Origin: Streptomyces neyagawaensis | GTDB taxonomy: Bacteria; Actinomycetota; Actinomycetes; Streptomycetales; Streptomycetaceae | DNA length: 64,000 bases | Assembly (NCBI RefSeq): GCF_023516595.1 | Contig: NZ_JAMGBG010000032.1 | Coordinates: 118,238-182,237 of the forward strand | Direction of reading: 5' to 3' | Part shown: positions 16,488 to 24,344 of the stretch, piece by piece | Layout of the letters: each line of letters starts with the position of its first letter | Numbering within the stretch: the stretch's first letter is position 1 | The notes under the pieces: generated by a model | What the model was told of the DNA's origin: nothing | The model's database searches: none | The model's input: only the letters and a program-made list of their open reading frames with translations | Position numbers and translations under genes: made by a program

Positions 16488-16550
16488 GGTCACGAGACTG
16501 CCGCGTTCTTAGGCCCGAAGGTGACCTAACCGGTCCCTAGCGTCGCTGCC

Positions 16551-17825
16551 ATGACGAATCCGATGCCCGGCGGACACGCCGTTCAGGACACCCCCGCCAC
16601 GCCCGCGCACCCCACCGATGAAGCCCTGCGCCCCTTCCGTATCGACATCCCCCAACTCCAGCTGGACGATCTCCACGCGCGGCTCGCGGGCGCGCGGTGG
16701 CCCGACGAGTTGCCCGGTGTCGGCTGGAGCCGTGGCGTGCCGGTGGGCTACGCGAAAGAGCTCGTGGAGTACTGGCGTACCGGGTTCGACTGGCGGGCCC
16801 AGGAGGCGCTGCTGAACTCGTACGAGCAGTGGACGACGACGGTGGACGGGCAGAACGTGCACTTCCTCCATGTGCGTTCGCCGGAGCCGGACGCCACGCC
16901 GTTGCTGTTGCTTCACGGCTGGCCCGGCTCCGTCGTGGACTTCCTGGACGTCATCGGGCCGTTGTCCGATCCGCGGGCGCACGGTGGCGACCCGGCGGAC
17001 GCGTTCCATCTGGTCGTCCCGTCGCTGCCGGGGTTCGGTTTCTCCACCCCACTGGCGGGCCCCGGTATGAACGCGGCCCGGATGGCCGGCATTCTCGCCG
17101 GGCTGATGTCCCGTCTCGGCTACGGCCGTTACGGCGTGCAGGGCTACGACACCGGTTCCTGGGTGGCCCCCGAGATCGGCAAGCAGGCCCCGGACCGGGT
17201 GATCGGCATCCATATGAACGCCGTGATCGCCTTCCCGGTGGGCGCGGAGGGCGAGACGGACGGCCTCAGCGAGGTGGAGCAGCGGCGCTGGCAGACCATG
17301 CAGGATTTCAATGACGGCTACCTGCAGTGCAACTCCAAGCGCCCGCAGACCGTGGCGTACGCCCTCACCGACTCGCCTGTGGGCCAGCTGACCTGGATCG
17401 TGGATAAGTTCAAGGAACTCACCGACCCGGAGGACGGACTGCCCGAGGACAGCGTCGACCGGGACCGGATGCTGACGAATGTCTCGCTGTACTGGTTCAC
17501 CGGCACCGCCGCCTCCGCCGCCCAGGTCTACTACGAGGAGATCTCCGCGAACACCTGGGAAGCGGACGGCGCTTGGGACGGGGCGAGCGAGTGGGCGGAG
17601 GCGGCCGGTGGTCATCGCGTCCCCACCGGCGTGCTCGTCTCCGCACACGATGTGACGGTCCGGCGCTGGGCCGAGCGTGACCACCACATCGTGCGGTGGA
17701 CGGAGCTGGACCGAGGTGGTCATTTCCTCGCCATGGAGGCGCCGGAGGCTTTGGTCGCCGACGTCCGGGCGTTCTTCCGGACGGTACGCGGGGAGGAGAC
17801 GGAGGTACCGCCGGTCGTCCGCTGA
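16551..17825 (+). CDS. Epoxide hydrolase-family alpha/beta hydrolase
   Basis: The 424-residue protein has the epoxide hydrolase N-terminal domain (FRIDIPQLQLDDLHARLAGARWPDE) followed by an alpha/beta-hydrolase core. Visible landmarks are the oxyanion segment LLHGWPGSVVDFLDV, PSLPGFGFSTPL, and the nucleophile elbow with GVQGYDTGSWVAPEIG, where Asp is the expected nucleophile. The C-terminal RGGHFLAMEAPEAL supplies the catalytic His. Family members open epoxides with water; the actual substrate is unknown. The start is ATG 16551 (a second ATG follows four codons later). It diverges from a WYL regulator, a common arrangement for detoxification genes in Streptomyces. Confidence 0.85.
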   Translation: MTNPMPGGHAVQDTPATPAHPTDEALRPFRIDIPQLQLDDLHARLAGARWPDELPGVGWSRGVPVGYAKELVEYWRTGFDWRAQEALLNSYEQWTTTVDGQNVHFLHVRSPEPDATPLLLLHGWPGSVVDFLDVIGPLSDPRAHGGDPADAFHLVVPSLPGFGFSTPLAGPGMNAARMAGILAGLMSRLGYGRYGVQGYDTGSWVAPEIGKQAPDRVIGIHMNAVIAFPVGAEGETDGLSEVEQRRWQTMQDFNDGYLQCNSKRPQTVAYALTDSPVGQLTWIVDKFKELTDPEDGLPEDSVDRDRMLTNVSLYWFTGTAASAAQVYYEEISANTWEADGAWDGASEWAEAAGGHRVPTGVLVSAHDVTVRRWAERDHHIVRWTELDRGGHFLAMEAPEALVADVRAFFRTVRGEETEVPPVVR

Positions 17826-17848
17826 GGCGCTGAGGCGCTGAGGCCCGG

Positions 17849-17942
17849 CTACCCGGTGGGCGGGGGGACCACCGTGATGCCGGCGAGGATGAGGGTGATC
17901 CCGGCGAGGAACTGCTCACGGTCGTCGTGCCCACGCAGTCAT
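17849..17942 (-). pseudogene. TetR-family regulator, 3' remnant
   Basis: Reading leftward, an open stretch of about 29 codons ends at a TAG (17849-17851) and translates to LRGHDDREQFLAGITLILAGI plus a Pro-rich end. This is the characteristic C-terminus of actinobacterial TetR repressors (the DREQFLAG...LILAGI helix). An in-frame stop lies immediately upstream, where the sequence becomes the FAD monooxygenase remnant. The N-terminal DNA-binding part is missing, so the gene is a relic. Confidence 0.7.
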
Positions 17943-18378
17943 CGCCTTCGCCGAGGGCGACCCGGCCCTCGCCCGGATCGCACGGGAGTTCGTGGGCTGG
18001 GCGCCCGAACTCACCGCGCTGATCAGCGAGAGCGACACCGCGCCGGTGCTGCGCTCCCACCACGCCCCGCCGAGGGGCCACCGCTGGGAGCGGGTGCCGG
18101 GCGTGACCCTGCTCGGCGACGCCGCCCACCTCACGGCCCCGAACGGCGACGGTGCCAACCTGGCCATGCTCGACGGCGCCGAACTCGGCAAGGCCCTCGC
18201 CGCGCACCCCGACGACATCGAGGCCGCGCTCACCGAGTACGAGCAGGTCATGTTCACGCGCAGCGCCGAGGTGCCCACCTTCGAGGGAGCCGATCTGCAC
18301 AAGATCGACTCCGAGAGCAACACGGCCCCCTGGCTCCTGCGGGCCTTCCTGGAGCACGAGAAGGACGGGCGGGGCTGA
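17941..18378 (+). pseudogene. FAD-dependent monooxygenase, 3' remnant
   Basis: The frame ending at the TGA at 18376 encodes only the last 145 or so residues of a PHBH-fold FAD monooxygenase. The second flavin motif is intact (LLGDAAHLTAPNGDGANLAMLD), followed by the usual helical end (LTEYEQVMFTRSAEV). The N-terminal dinucleotide-binding GxGxxG fold and substrate domain, about 250 residues, are absent. The conserved reading extends leftward to IAFAEGDPALARIAREFVGW and stops exactly where the tetR remnant begins, head to head. A GTG at 17992 could start a 128-residue fragment, but it could not bind FAD properly. Confidence 0.8.
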
Positions 18379-18392
18379 GTGGCTCGGTCGGT

Positions 18393-19247
18393 TCAGCCCC
18401 GTACGCAGGTCGTGCCCGACGGGCACAGCGACGTCACCGCGTTGGTGACGGGCTCGCGGAGGTCGGTGAGGGAGGTCGACTCGGGGGCGCTGAAGCGCAC
18501 GCCGTAGGGCTTGCCGTCGGGGGCCAGGAAGCGGTGGTCGATGACCCGGCGGGGGCCGGCGCCGCTCTCGCCGTCGAAGCGGTAGACGACCTCGGAGTAG
18601 ACATCCTCCTCGGAGCGGTCGAGGACCCGGTAGCCGGGGAGGCGGGCGAAGCCGTAGTTCGCGTTCTCGGCGTCGTCCATGGAGGCCGCGGGGCTCTCCT
18701 CCATGACCTCGAACAGTTGGAGGACCCGGGTGCCGTCCGGGGACTTGTACGTCACGACCGCCGGCTTGCCGTCGGGCTGCTTCGCCGTGCGGGTCCAGCC
18801 GGAGGGAACGTCGACGGTGAAGCCTGCGGGGTCCTCGGAGCGCACATAGCCGGGTGCGACGTCGGCCGGGGTCCCGCCGGAAGCACCGGACGAGCCACCG
18901 CCACCGCCCCCGCCTCCGTCACCACTCCCGTCACCGCTTCCGCCCGCACCCCCGCTCGTGAAGCCGCCCGTCCCCCCGTCCGCGCCTCCGGACGAGTCCT
19001 GCCCGGTGTCGCTGCCGCCCTTCGCGCCTGCCTCCGGGGCGGAGGGTGACGGGGTCGGCGAGGACGGGTGCGCGGCGGTCGTACGGTTCTTCGTGTCACC
19101 GTCCGGACCCACCAGGGTCCATACGCCGAGACCGGCGCCGCCGCCGAGCAGGGCCGCGAGGGCGATCACCAGAGCCATACGCCACACGTTGACGGGTGCG
19201 GGCGGGTCGTCCACCCAGCGTCCGGTTGTCGGATCCCAGCGCGCCAT
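18393..19247 (-). CDS. Membrane-anchored extracellular protein of unknown function
   Basis: The 284-residue product begins MARWDPTTGRWVDDP, a short cytoplasmic segment, followed by one membrane helix (MALVIALAALLGGGAGLGVWTLV, about 22-44). Then comes a long Gly/Ser/Thr linker (about 55-125) and a compact outer domain of about 150 residues (from GYVRSEDPAGFTVDVPSGWTR to the end). The domain resembles the secreted folds found after kinase-like linkers in Streptomyces, but I cannot name it. Two Cys (CPSGTTC) near the C-terminus may form a disulphide. The ATG at 19247 has AAGGGGG upstream and fits better than an earlier ATG. It is downstream of mdh but separated from it by a hairpin terminator. 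Confidence 0.7.
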   Translation of the reverse strand: MARWDPTTGRWVDDPPAPVNVWRMALVIALAALLGGGAGLGVWTLVGPDGDTKNRTTAAHPSSPTPSPSAPEAGAKGGSDTGQDSSGGADGGTGGFTSGGAGGSGDGSGDGGGGGGGGSSGASGGTPADVAPGYVRSEDPAGFTVDVPSGWTRTAKQPDGKPAVVTYKSPDGTRVLQLFEVMEESPAASMDDAENANYGFARLPGYRVLDRSEEDVYSEVVYRFDGESGAGPRRVIDHRFLAPDGKPYGVRFSAPESTSLTDLREPVTNAVTSLCPSGTTCVRG

Positions 19248-19336
19248 CAAGTCCCCCTTGCCGTCGCGGGCGTTCACGACTGCGTCGACACGCGTGCGCG
19301 TGAACGCGTTTGACGACGATAGCGGCGTAAACGCCG

Positions 19337-19374
19337 ACAGGCCCCGTCCCGGGCGAAACCGGGACAGAGCCTGT
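19337..19374 (-). terminator. Terminator of mdh
   Basis: A two-part stem with outer arms ACAGGC/GCCTGT and inner arms GTCCCGG/CCGGGAC around a short loop lies 72 bp past the mdh stop. Confidence 0.75.
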
Positions 19375-19445
19375 GCGAGCCCGCTATGGAACCGTGACGC
19401 CCCGCCTCAGGGGCGACGGCGGGGCCAACGGTGTGGGGGAACCGC

Positions 19446-20435
19446 TCAGATGAGGCCGAGCGCGCGGACCGCCTCGCGCTCCTCCTCGAGCTCCTTGACG
19501 GAGGCGTCGATACGGGCGCGGGAGAACTCGTTGATCTCCAGGCCCTGGACGATCTCGTACTTGCCGTCCTTCACGGTGACCGGGAAGGAGGAGATGAGGC
19601 CCTCGGCCACACCGTACGAACCGTCGGACGGGATGCCCATGGAGGCCCAGTCGCCCTCGGCGGTGCCGTTGACCCAGGTGTAGATGTGGTCGATGGCGGC
19701 GTTGGCGGCCGAGGCCGCCGAGGAGGCGCCGCGGGCCTCGATGATGGCGGCGCCGCGCTTGGCGACGGTCGGGATGAAGTCCTCCGCGAGCCACTTCTCG
19801 TCGTTGACGACCTCAGCGGCGTTCTTGCCGGCGACCGTGGCGTGGAAGATGTCGGGGTACTGGGTGGCGGAGTGGTTGCCCCAGATCGTGAGCTTCTTGA
19901 TCTCGGAGACCGGGACGCCGGTCTTCTTCGACAGCTGGGTCAGCGCGCGGTTGTGGTCCAGGCGGGTCATCGCGGTGAAGCGCTCGGCCGGTACGTCCGG
20001 CGCGGCGGCCTGGGCGATGAGGGCGTTGGTGTTGGCCGGGTTGCCGACGACGAGGACGCGGATGTCGTCCGCGGCGTGGTCGTTGATGGCCTTGCCCTGC
20101 GGCTTGAAGATGCCGCCGTTGGCCTCCAGCAGGTCGCCGCGCTCCATACCCTTGGTACGGGGGCGGGCGCCGACGAGCAGGCCCACGTTGGCGCCGTCGA
20201 AGGCGACGTTCGGGTCGTCCGTGATGTCGATGCCGGCGAGGAGCGGGAAGGCACAGTCGTCGAGCTCCATGGCGGTGCCCTCGGCGGCCTTCAGCGCCGG
20301 CGTGATCTCCAGCAGGCGGAGCTTGACCGGCACGTCCGCGCCGAGCAGCTGGCCGGAGGCGATGCGGAAGAGCAGGGCGTAACCGATCTGGCCGGCCGCG
20401 CCGGTGACGGTGACGTTCACGGGAGTGCGGGTCAT
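19446..20435 (-). CDS. mdh: Malate dehydrogenase
   Basis: This 329-residue NAD-dependent enzyme converts malate and oxaloacetate in the citric acid cycle. The N-terminal nucleotide-binding motif is GAAGQIGYALLFRIASG. The active-site segment includes TRLDHNRA, and the catalytic His lies in IWGNHSATQYPD. The length and the GAAGQI start are those of the cytosolic-type MDH found in actinobacteria. The start ATG at 20435 has CGGAGA upstream. A strong palindrome (TCTCTTGGCATCAAGAGA) lies 57 bp upstream of the start, a good place for an operator. SucCD, two further citric acid cycle subunits, are encoded in this window at 35-37 kb. Confidence 0.95.
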   Translation of the reverse strand: MTRTPVNVTVTGAAGQIGYALLFRIASGQLLGADVPVKLRLLEITPALKAAEGTAMELDDCAFPLLAGIDITDDPNVAFDGANVGLLVGARPRTKGMERGDLLEANGGIFKPQGKAINDHAADDIRVLVVGNPANTNALIAQAAAPDVPAERFTAMTRLDHNRALTQLSKKTGVPVSEIKKLTIWGNHSATQYPDIFHATVAGKNAAEVVNDEKWLAEDFIPTVAKRGAAIIEARGASSAASAANAAIDHIYTWVNGTAEGDWASMGIPSDGSYGVAEGLISSFPVTVKDGKYEIVQGLEINEFSRARIDASVKELEEEREAVRALGLI

Positions 20436-20492
20436 GGCGTTCTCCGTATGACAGCTGGCGGTGGGGCGTCCCTGCCCCGGACGTTTGATCGA

Positions 20493-20510
20493 TCTCTTGG
20501 CATCAAGAGA
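20493..20510. promoter_or_regulatory. Palindromic operator candidate upstream of mdh
   Basis: TCTCTTGGCATCAAGAGA has perfect 7-bp arms around a GCAT centre and lies 57 bp before the mdh start. Its length and CTTG...CAAG symmetry fit an operator for a MarR-family repressor; the TamR regulator of S. coelicolor, reported from memory to control citric acid cycle genes, is a candidate. Confidence 0.6.
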
Positions 20511-21110
20511 GATCGGTGGTCAGGCTATCGCGCATCCAGGATCCCCGACGGCCGGGTTCGTGTGGCCCACCACACACGGCCCGTCCCAGGCGCGCCGCCC
20601 TACAAGAAAAGGCGGCCGCCGGTCCGAGGGGGGGGTGGACCAATGGCGGCCGCCGGTGGGGGTGCCGGGCCGGGAGAGACCAATCTCCCGGGCGGGCCGG
20701 ACTCCCGTGGGGGTACCTTCCGCCTGCCCAGGCAACCGGAAGGCATGCCCATCAATTTCCAACTACTTTGAGAGCGACCGAGATCACTGACGGTCACGAA
20801 GTAGCAGGGGGCTGTTCAGGGGGTTGTCCGTTCGAAGCACCTCTCGGCCGCCGGGCCGTGCGCATGCGGCGCACCCGAGGTGGGCCCGGCCCTCCGGAAC
20901 CGCCCTCAACGGCCGCCCACGACGGCCACTCTGGGCTCGTCGGTGACAGCGGAAGCCGCCCTCTCCCGCCGTCGGCCAGGCACGTCAACCGCCCGACGCC
21001 TGAGCCGGGCAGCGCCCTCCGCCGCCCGGCTCACCCTGCATGTCAGCCCCTCCGGCCCCTGAGCCCCTCCAGCCCCTGAGCCGCTTCGGCCCGTCAGCCC
21101 TGGCGCCTTC
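20511..21110. other. Gene-free region between mdh and the HTH/DUF2690 gene
   Basis: I find no convincing gene. The stretch holds a repeated GGCGGCCGCCGGT (near 20604 and 20643), an imperfect GGGAGA/TCTCCC hairpin at about 20668-20690, and Pro-codon-like CCCCTCC/CCCCTGA repeats at about 21045-21080 just downstream of the HTH gene's stop. Confidence 0.5.
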
Positions 21111-22382
21111 TCAGTTCGTGCAGCCCTTCTCGCCCGTGGCCAGCGTTACGCATGCCGTGGCGTCGCCCGCGTCCTTGACCGCGACCATCGACGTGTACGC
21201 GATGTTGTCGCCGGGCTCCTCGACCGCCGCTGTCTGCTTGACCTTGCCGGCCGTCACACGCACCTTGTCGCCCTGGGCCGCCAGCGTGATGCGGGCCCAG
21301 GCCGCGCGGCAGTTCTGGCTGTAGCGGACCTCGACCCGGGCCGTGCCGACGGTGGCCTCGTCCGCGGTCTTCACGACACCCGTCGTGCACCCCATGGTCT
21401 CGGGGTCCTTGCCGGTGCAGTCGGCACCCGCGCACTTGACGCCGGCCGGGAGGTCGGGTTCCGTGCCGACCCCGGTCGAAGCGTTCGCCGGCGGCTTGTT
21501 CCCGGCCTCGCTTCCACCGTCCCCCTGGGTGAGGAAGAACGCCGCCGCGATCACGACGAGCGCCCCCACGGCTCCCGCGAGGAACATCGTCACGCGTCGC
21601 CCAACCCCCGAGTGGCCGCCGTCGGGACGGCCGGTGCCGCCGGGCGGCGGTCCGAAGACGCCGGACGGAGCCGCCGCGCCACCGCCCGCGCCGGCCGCCG
21701 ACCCCGACGAGGACGCCGAGGAGACCGACGCGGCCGGGGTCGGCGGAGTGGACGACGTTCCGGCCGGACCCGAGGCGGACGAGGGCGAGGTGGCCCCCCA
21801 GTTGACGCGTGGGGCACTCGCGGCCGCCCCCGGCCCGCCCCCTCCGTACCGGGACGACGAGGACGAGGATGAAGATGAGGACGAACTCCCGTACGACGGA
21901 CGGGACGTGCGCTCCTCCTCCGGCCCGCGCGGCTGCGGCGGAACCGTCGGCGAGACGCCCGCCGGACCCGCGATGCCCGGTGTCGCCGTCACGCTCCGGC
22001 CCGCCCTGGCGTTCTGGCCGCCCTTGACGATCGCCTGGCCACCGGTCTCGCCCAGCGCGGCGCGCGCCTGGGAGATGCGGATGGCCTCCATGGTCATGTC
22101 GTGGCGCATCTCCGAGCGGCTCCAGGCACGCTCGGCCAGCTCCCACATGGTCGTCAGATGAACGGGGTTGGTGCCGGTCACCTCGGCCAACGCGACGATC
22201 GCGCCTTTCGGCGCGAGCAGTCTTCCGTTGAGATACCTCTCCCATGACGTCTTGCTGTAGCCCGTACGGTCGGCCACCGCGGCGATGCTCAGTCCACCGC
22301 GGTCGACGAGTCTGCGCAGCTGACTCGCGAACTCCTTGACCTGTGGATCGAGTTCATCCGGCAAGGCCCTCCAACGAGGCAT
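21111..22382 (-). CDS. Membrane-tethered HTH protein with extracellular DUF2690 domain
   Basis: The 423-residue protein joins an intracellular XRE-like helix-turn-helix (residues about 12-75, with LSIAAVADRTGYSKTSWERYLNGR), a long low-complexity linker with a run of Ser, one membrane helix (VTMFLAGAVGALVVIAAAFFLT, around 280-302) and an outer Cys-containing domain. That domain, beginning GVKCAGADCTGKDPETMGC and ending CVTLATGEKGC, fits DUF2690. The layout suggests a one-component regulator that links an envelope signal to DNA binding. The first 90 residues are clearly paralogous to the shorter HTH protein at 23512-24006. The ATG at 22382 follows AGGGGGG. The Ser-rich linker contains a SSSSSSSSSS run encoded by a short repeat. 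Confidence 0.8.
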   Translation of the reverse strand: MPRWRALPDELDPQVKEFASQLRRLVDRGGLSIAAVADRTGYSKTSWERYLNGRLLAPKGAIVALAEVTGTNPVHLTTMWELAERAWSRSEMRHDMTMEAIRISQARAALGETGGQAIVKGGQNARAGRSVTATPGIAGPAGVSPTVPPQPRGPEEERTSRPSYGSSSSSSSSSSSSRYGGGGPGAAASAPRVNWGATSPSSASGPAGTSSTPPTPAASVSSASSSGSAAGAGGGAAAPSGVFGPPPGGTGRPDGGHSGVGRRVTMFLAGAVGALVVIAAAFFLTQGDGGSEAGNKPPANASTGVGTEPDLPAGVKCAGADCTGKDPETMGCTTGVVKTADEATVGTARVEVRYSQNCRAAWARITLAAQGDKVRVTAGKVKQTAAVEEPGDNIAYTSMVAVKDAGDATACVTLATGEKGCTN

Positions 22383-22876
22383 TGATTCCCCCCTCTTCCC
22401 CCTGAGCGTTTCTGTCCATGCCCCCCGTGCCGACTATCCGTGTGCCGCGCATGATGCCCTCGCTGAATCCTGGTCCGTGACCGAGCCCGAGGCCCTCTTC
22501 CGCACCCCGTTCTGGCCTACCCATTGGGATGCGCCCGGCCGGGATGCCAGTTCCCGGAAAAGGGGCGCGCGGGAGCATTTCGGGCTGGGCGCACCCCCTC
22601 GCGCGCCCCCTGCCGGTCCGTGGTCCAGTGTCCCACCGCCATCCCGGCTTTCCGGGCGGAATGACAGATCCCCGCGCGGGCCGTCCCGGACCGTCCCAAA
22701 AGCTCACGTTAGCCCTGGCACCGAGCCGATCGTCGGTAAATCCTCGAACTCGCCAACACATCGGCCCGACCACCGCACAGGCACGGCCACCCACGCCGAA
22801 CAGGCTTACGGAAGTAGCACGGGCATCCTGCGCATCGGTGACGGTCGGAAGGTCATACGGGGATCAGGGGGATCAC
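22383..22876. other. Gene-free divergent promoter region
   Basis: This 494-bp stretch separates two divergent genes. Open frames that cross it lack Streptomyces codon bias. I see scattered GC-rich inverted repeats (for example GGCCGGG near 22535) but no element I can name. Confidence 0.5.
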
Positions 22877-23410
22877 ATGCAACTCAAGGCCAGGCTGCTG
22901 CTCGCGGCCGTCGCCGTGACGGCCTCGGCCGGGCTCGCGCTCGGTACCGCCGCTCCGCTCGCCACGGCCTCCGGGCCGCATGTCGTCGACGGTTCGGGCG
23001 CCGCGTACAACGACTGGGGCGACGAGGGCACGCTGTCCGTGAACAGCCACTCCAGGAGCAACGCGACCCGGCTGTGGCAGAGCGTCCTCTACGCCGACGG
23101 CGCCAAGTGGAAGGACTCGGGCGGCACTCTGCACGCCTTCACCCCGTGGGACATCGACGGGATCTTCGGCTGGAAGACGCGCTCGGCGACGAAGTACTGG
23201 CAGGCGCAGGAGGAGCTGGAGGACATCGACGGCATCGTCGGCCAGGAGACCTTCGGGCAGGCGGACGGCTTCCTCGACGGGCCGTACGCCGACGGCCTGG
23301 TCACGTACACGGGCACCGTGAACCAGGTGACCTTCAAGCGGCTCGACGGGAAGTACTACGTCCGGGTCGGCTCGAAGTGGAAGCTCGCCGCGTACGACTG
23401 GCGCAGCTGA
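22877..23410 (+). CDS. Exported peptidoglycan-binding domain protein
   Basis: The 177-residue product has a signal peptide (MQLKARLLLAAVAVTASAGLALG, cleavage near ATASG) and one PG_binding_1-type domain. The domain shows the expected repeat pattern: NATRLWQSVLYADG, then DIDGIFGWKTRSATKYWQAQEEL and DIDGIVGQETFGQAD, with the paired D-G-x-x-G turns. A short C-terminal region ends KLAAYDWRS. The ATG at 22877 follows GGGGG. It is flanked on both sides by genes for membrane-tethered HTH proteins, so it could act with them in sensing or responding to cell wall state. No catalytic domain is present. Confidence 0.8.
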   Translation: MQLKARLLLAAVAVTASAGLALGTAAPLATASGPHVVDGSGAAYNDWGDEGTLSVNSHSRSNATRLWQSVLYADGAKWKDSGGTLHAFTPWDIDGIFGWKTRSATKYWQAQEELEDIDGIVGQETFGQADGFLDGPYADGLVTYTGTVNQVTFKRLDGKYYVRVGSKWKLAAYDWRS

Positions 23411-23511
23411 GGTCGGGGCGGCCCGGCGGCGCGCCGCACAATGCCACCCGGCTGCCCCCGGCTGCCCCCGGGGTGCCGCCGGGCTGCCGACCGCCCGCGT
23501 CGGGGGGGACG

Positions 23512-24006
23512 TCACGACAGCGTGGCGGCCCCCAGCAGCGCGGCTCCGACGAGGACCAGGGCGGCGAGGACGGCGAGCGCGGCGTAGAGCGCGAGACGTC
23601 CCGGCCGGTGTGACGCCGACTCCTCGGCGGGGGCGTCCCACCAGGGCAGCGTGGGGTCGTCCTCGTACGCCTCCGCCTCCGCTTCCGCCGCCCTCGCGCC
23701 GGCCGACGACGGGTCCGGGGTCACCGCCGGTGCCGGCGGGCGCGGCCAGACCCGTACGGCCAGCTCCCAGCGCACCCCGAAGCGTTCGGCGTCCTCCCCG
23801 GCGACCTTGCACAGGGCGACGACGGCCTGGCGGGGCGGGGGCTGGGTCGCGTTGAGATAGCGCTGCCAGGAGGACTTGCTGTAGGCGGTGCGCGCGCCGA
23901 GGGCGACCAGGCTGAGCCCCGTACGGTCCTTCAGCAGCCGCATCTGCTCGACGAAATGCTGCACCTCCGGGGGAAGTCCGTCCGGCAGCGGCTGCCAGGC
24001 GCTCAT
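23512..24006 (-). CDS. Membrane-tethered HTH protein, short paralogue
   Basis: This 164-residue protein has an N-terminal helix-turn-helix (LSLVALGARTAYSKSSWQRYLNA, about residues 32-54) closely related to that of the gene at 21111. Shared segments include LPDGLPPEV, YSKSSWQRYLN and VRWELAVRVW. A short acidic linker leads to a C-terminal membrane helix (LALYAALAVLAALVLVGAALLGA, about 140-162), and almost nothing lies outside. It therefore lacks the DUF2690 sensor of its paralogue and may report through a partner protein. The start is ATG 24006. The gene converges with the peptidoglycan-binding protein gene. Confidence 0.75.
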   Translation of the reverse strand: MSAWQPLPDGLPPEVQHFVEQMRLLKDRTGLSLVALGARTAYSKSSWQRYLNATQPPPRQAVVALCKVAGEDAERFGVRWELAVRVWPRPPAPAVTPDPSSAGARAAEAEAEAYEDDPTLPWWDAPAEESASHRPGRLALYAALAVLAALVLVGAALLGAATLS

Positions 24007-24344
24007 CGACTGCCTCCTGGGCTCGGTCGGGGTCTGAGCAAGTGACGACGGCCGTGGGCGGACCGGTTCCCGTCGGCGCGGTCACCGGCTCGGGCGCGTG
24101 GGGCGACGGCAGGGCGTGCCGGAGCGCGAAGGGCGCGCGGCGGGGTACGGGGGCGGCACGCACGCGGAGATGACCTGCGGGTGCCGACGTCGTGGCCGGG
24201 TGGGGACACCTCGGCGGAATTGTCACTTCCGTGCCACAGCGGGTCGGCAGCTGTTGAACGGGGCGTTCGCCGTGCACGAGGGTGGATCGCGACGGCGGTC
24301 CGTCCTGACTCGGGGGAGGGGACGGGCCGCCGTCTTCGCGTCCG
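24007..24344. other. Gene-free region
   Basis: This 338-bp stretch lies between two leftward genes. I see no gene; a GACGG/CCGTC inverted repeat at about 24322-24336 could help end the DUF3017 transcript. Confidence 0.45.

Noticed and set aside
22354..22794. Leftward ORF in the region between the HTH and PG-binding genes
   Set aside because: Third-position G/C is low, it overlaps the start of the HTH gene, and it has no recognisable domain.
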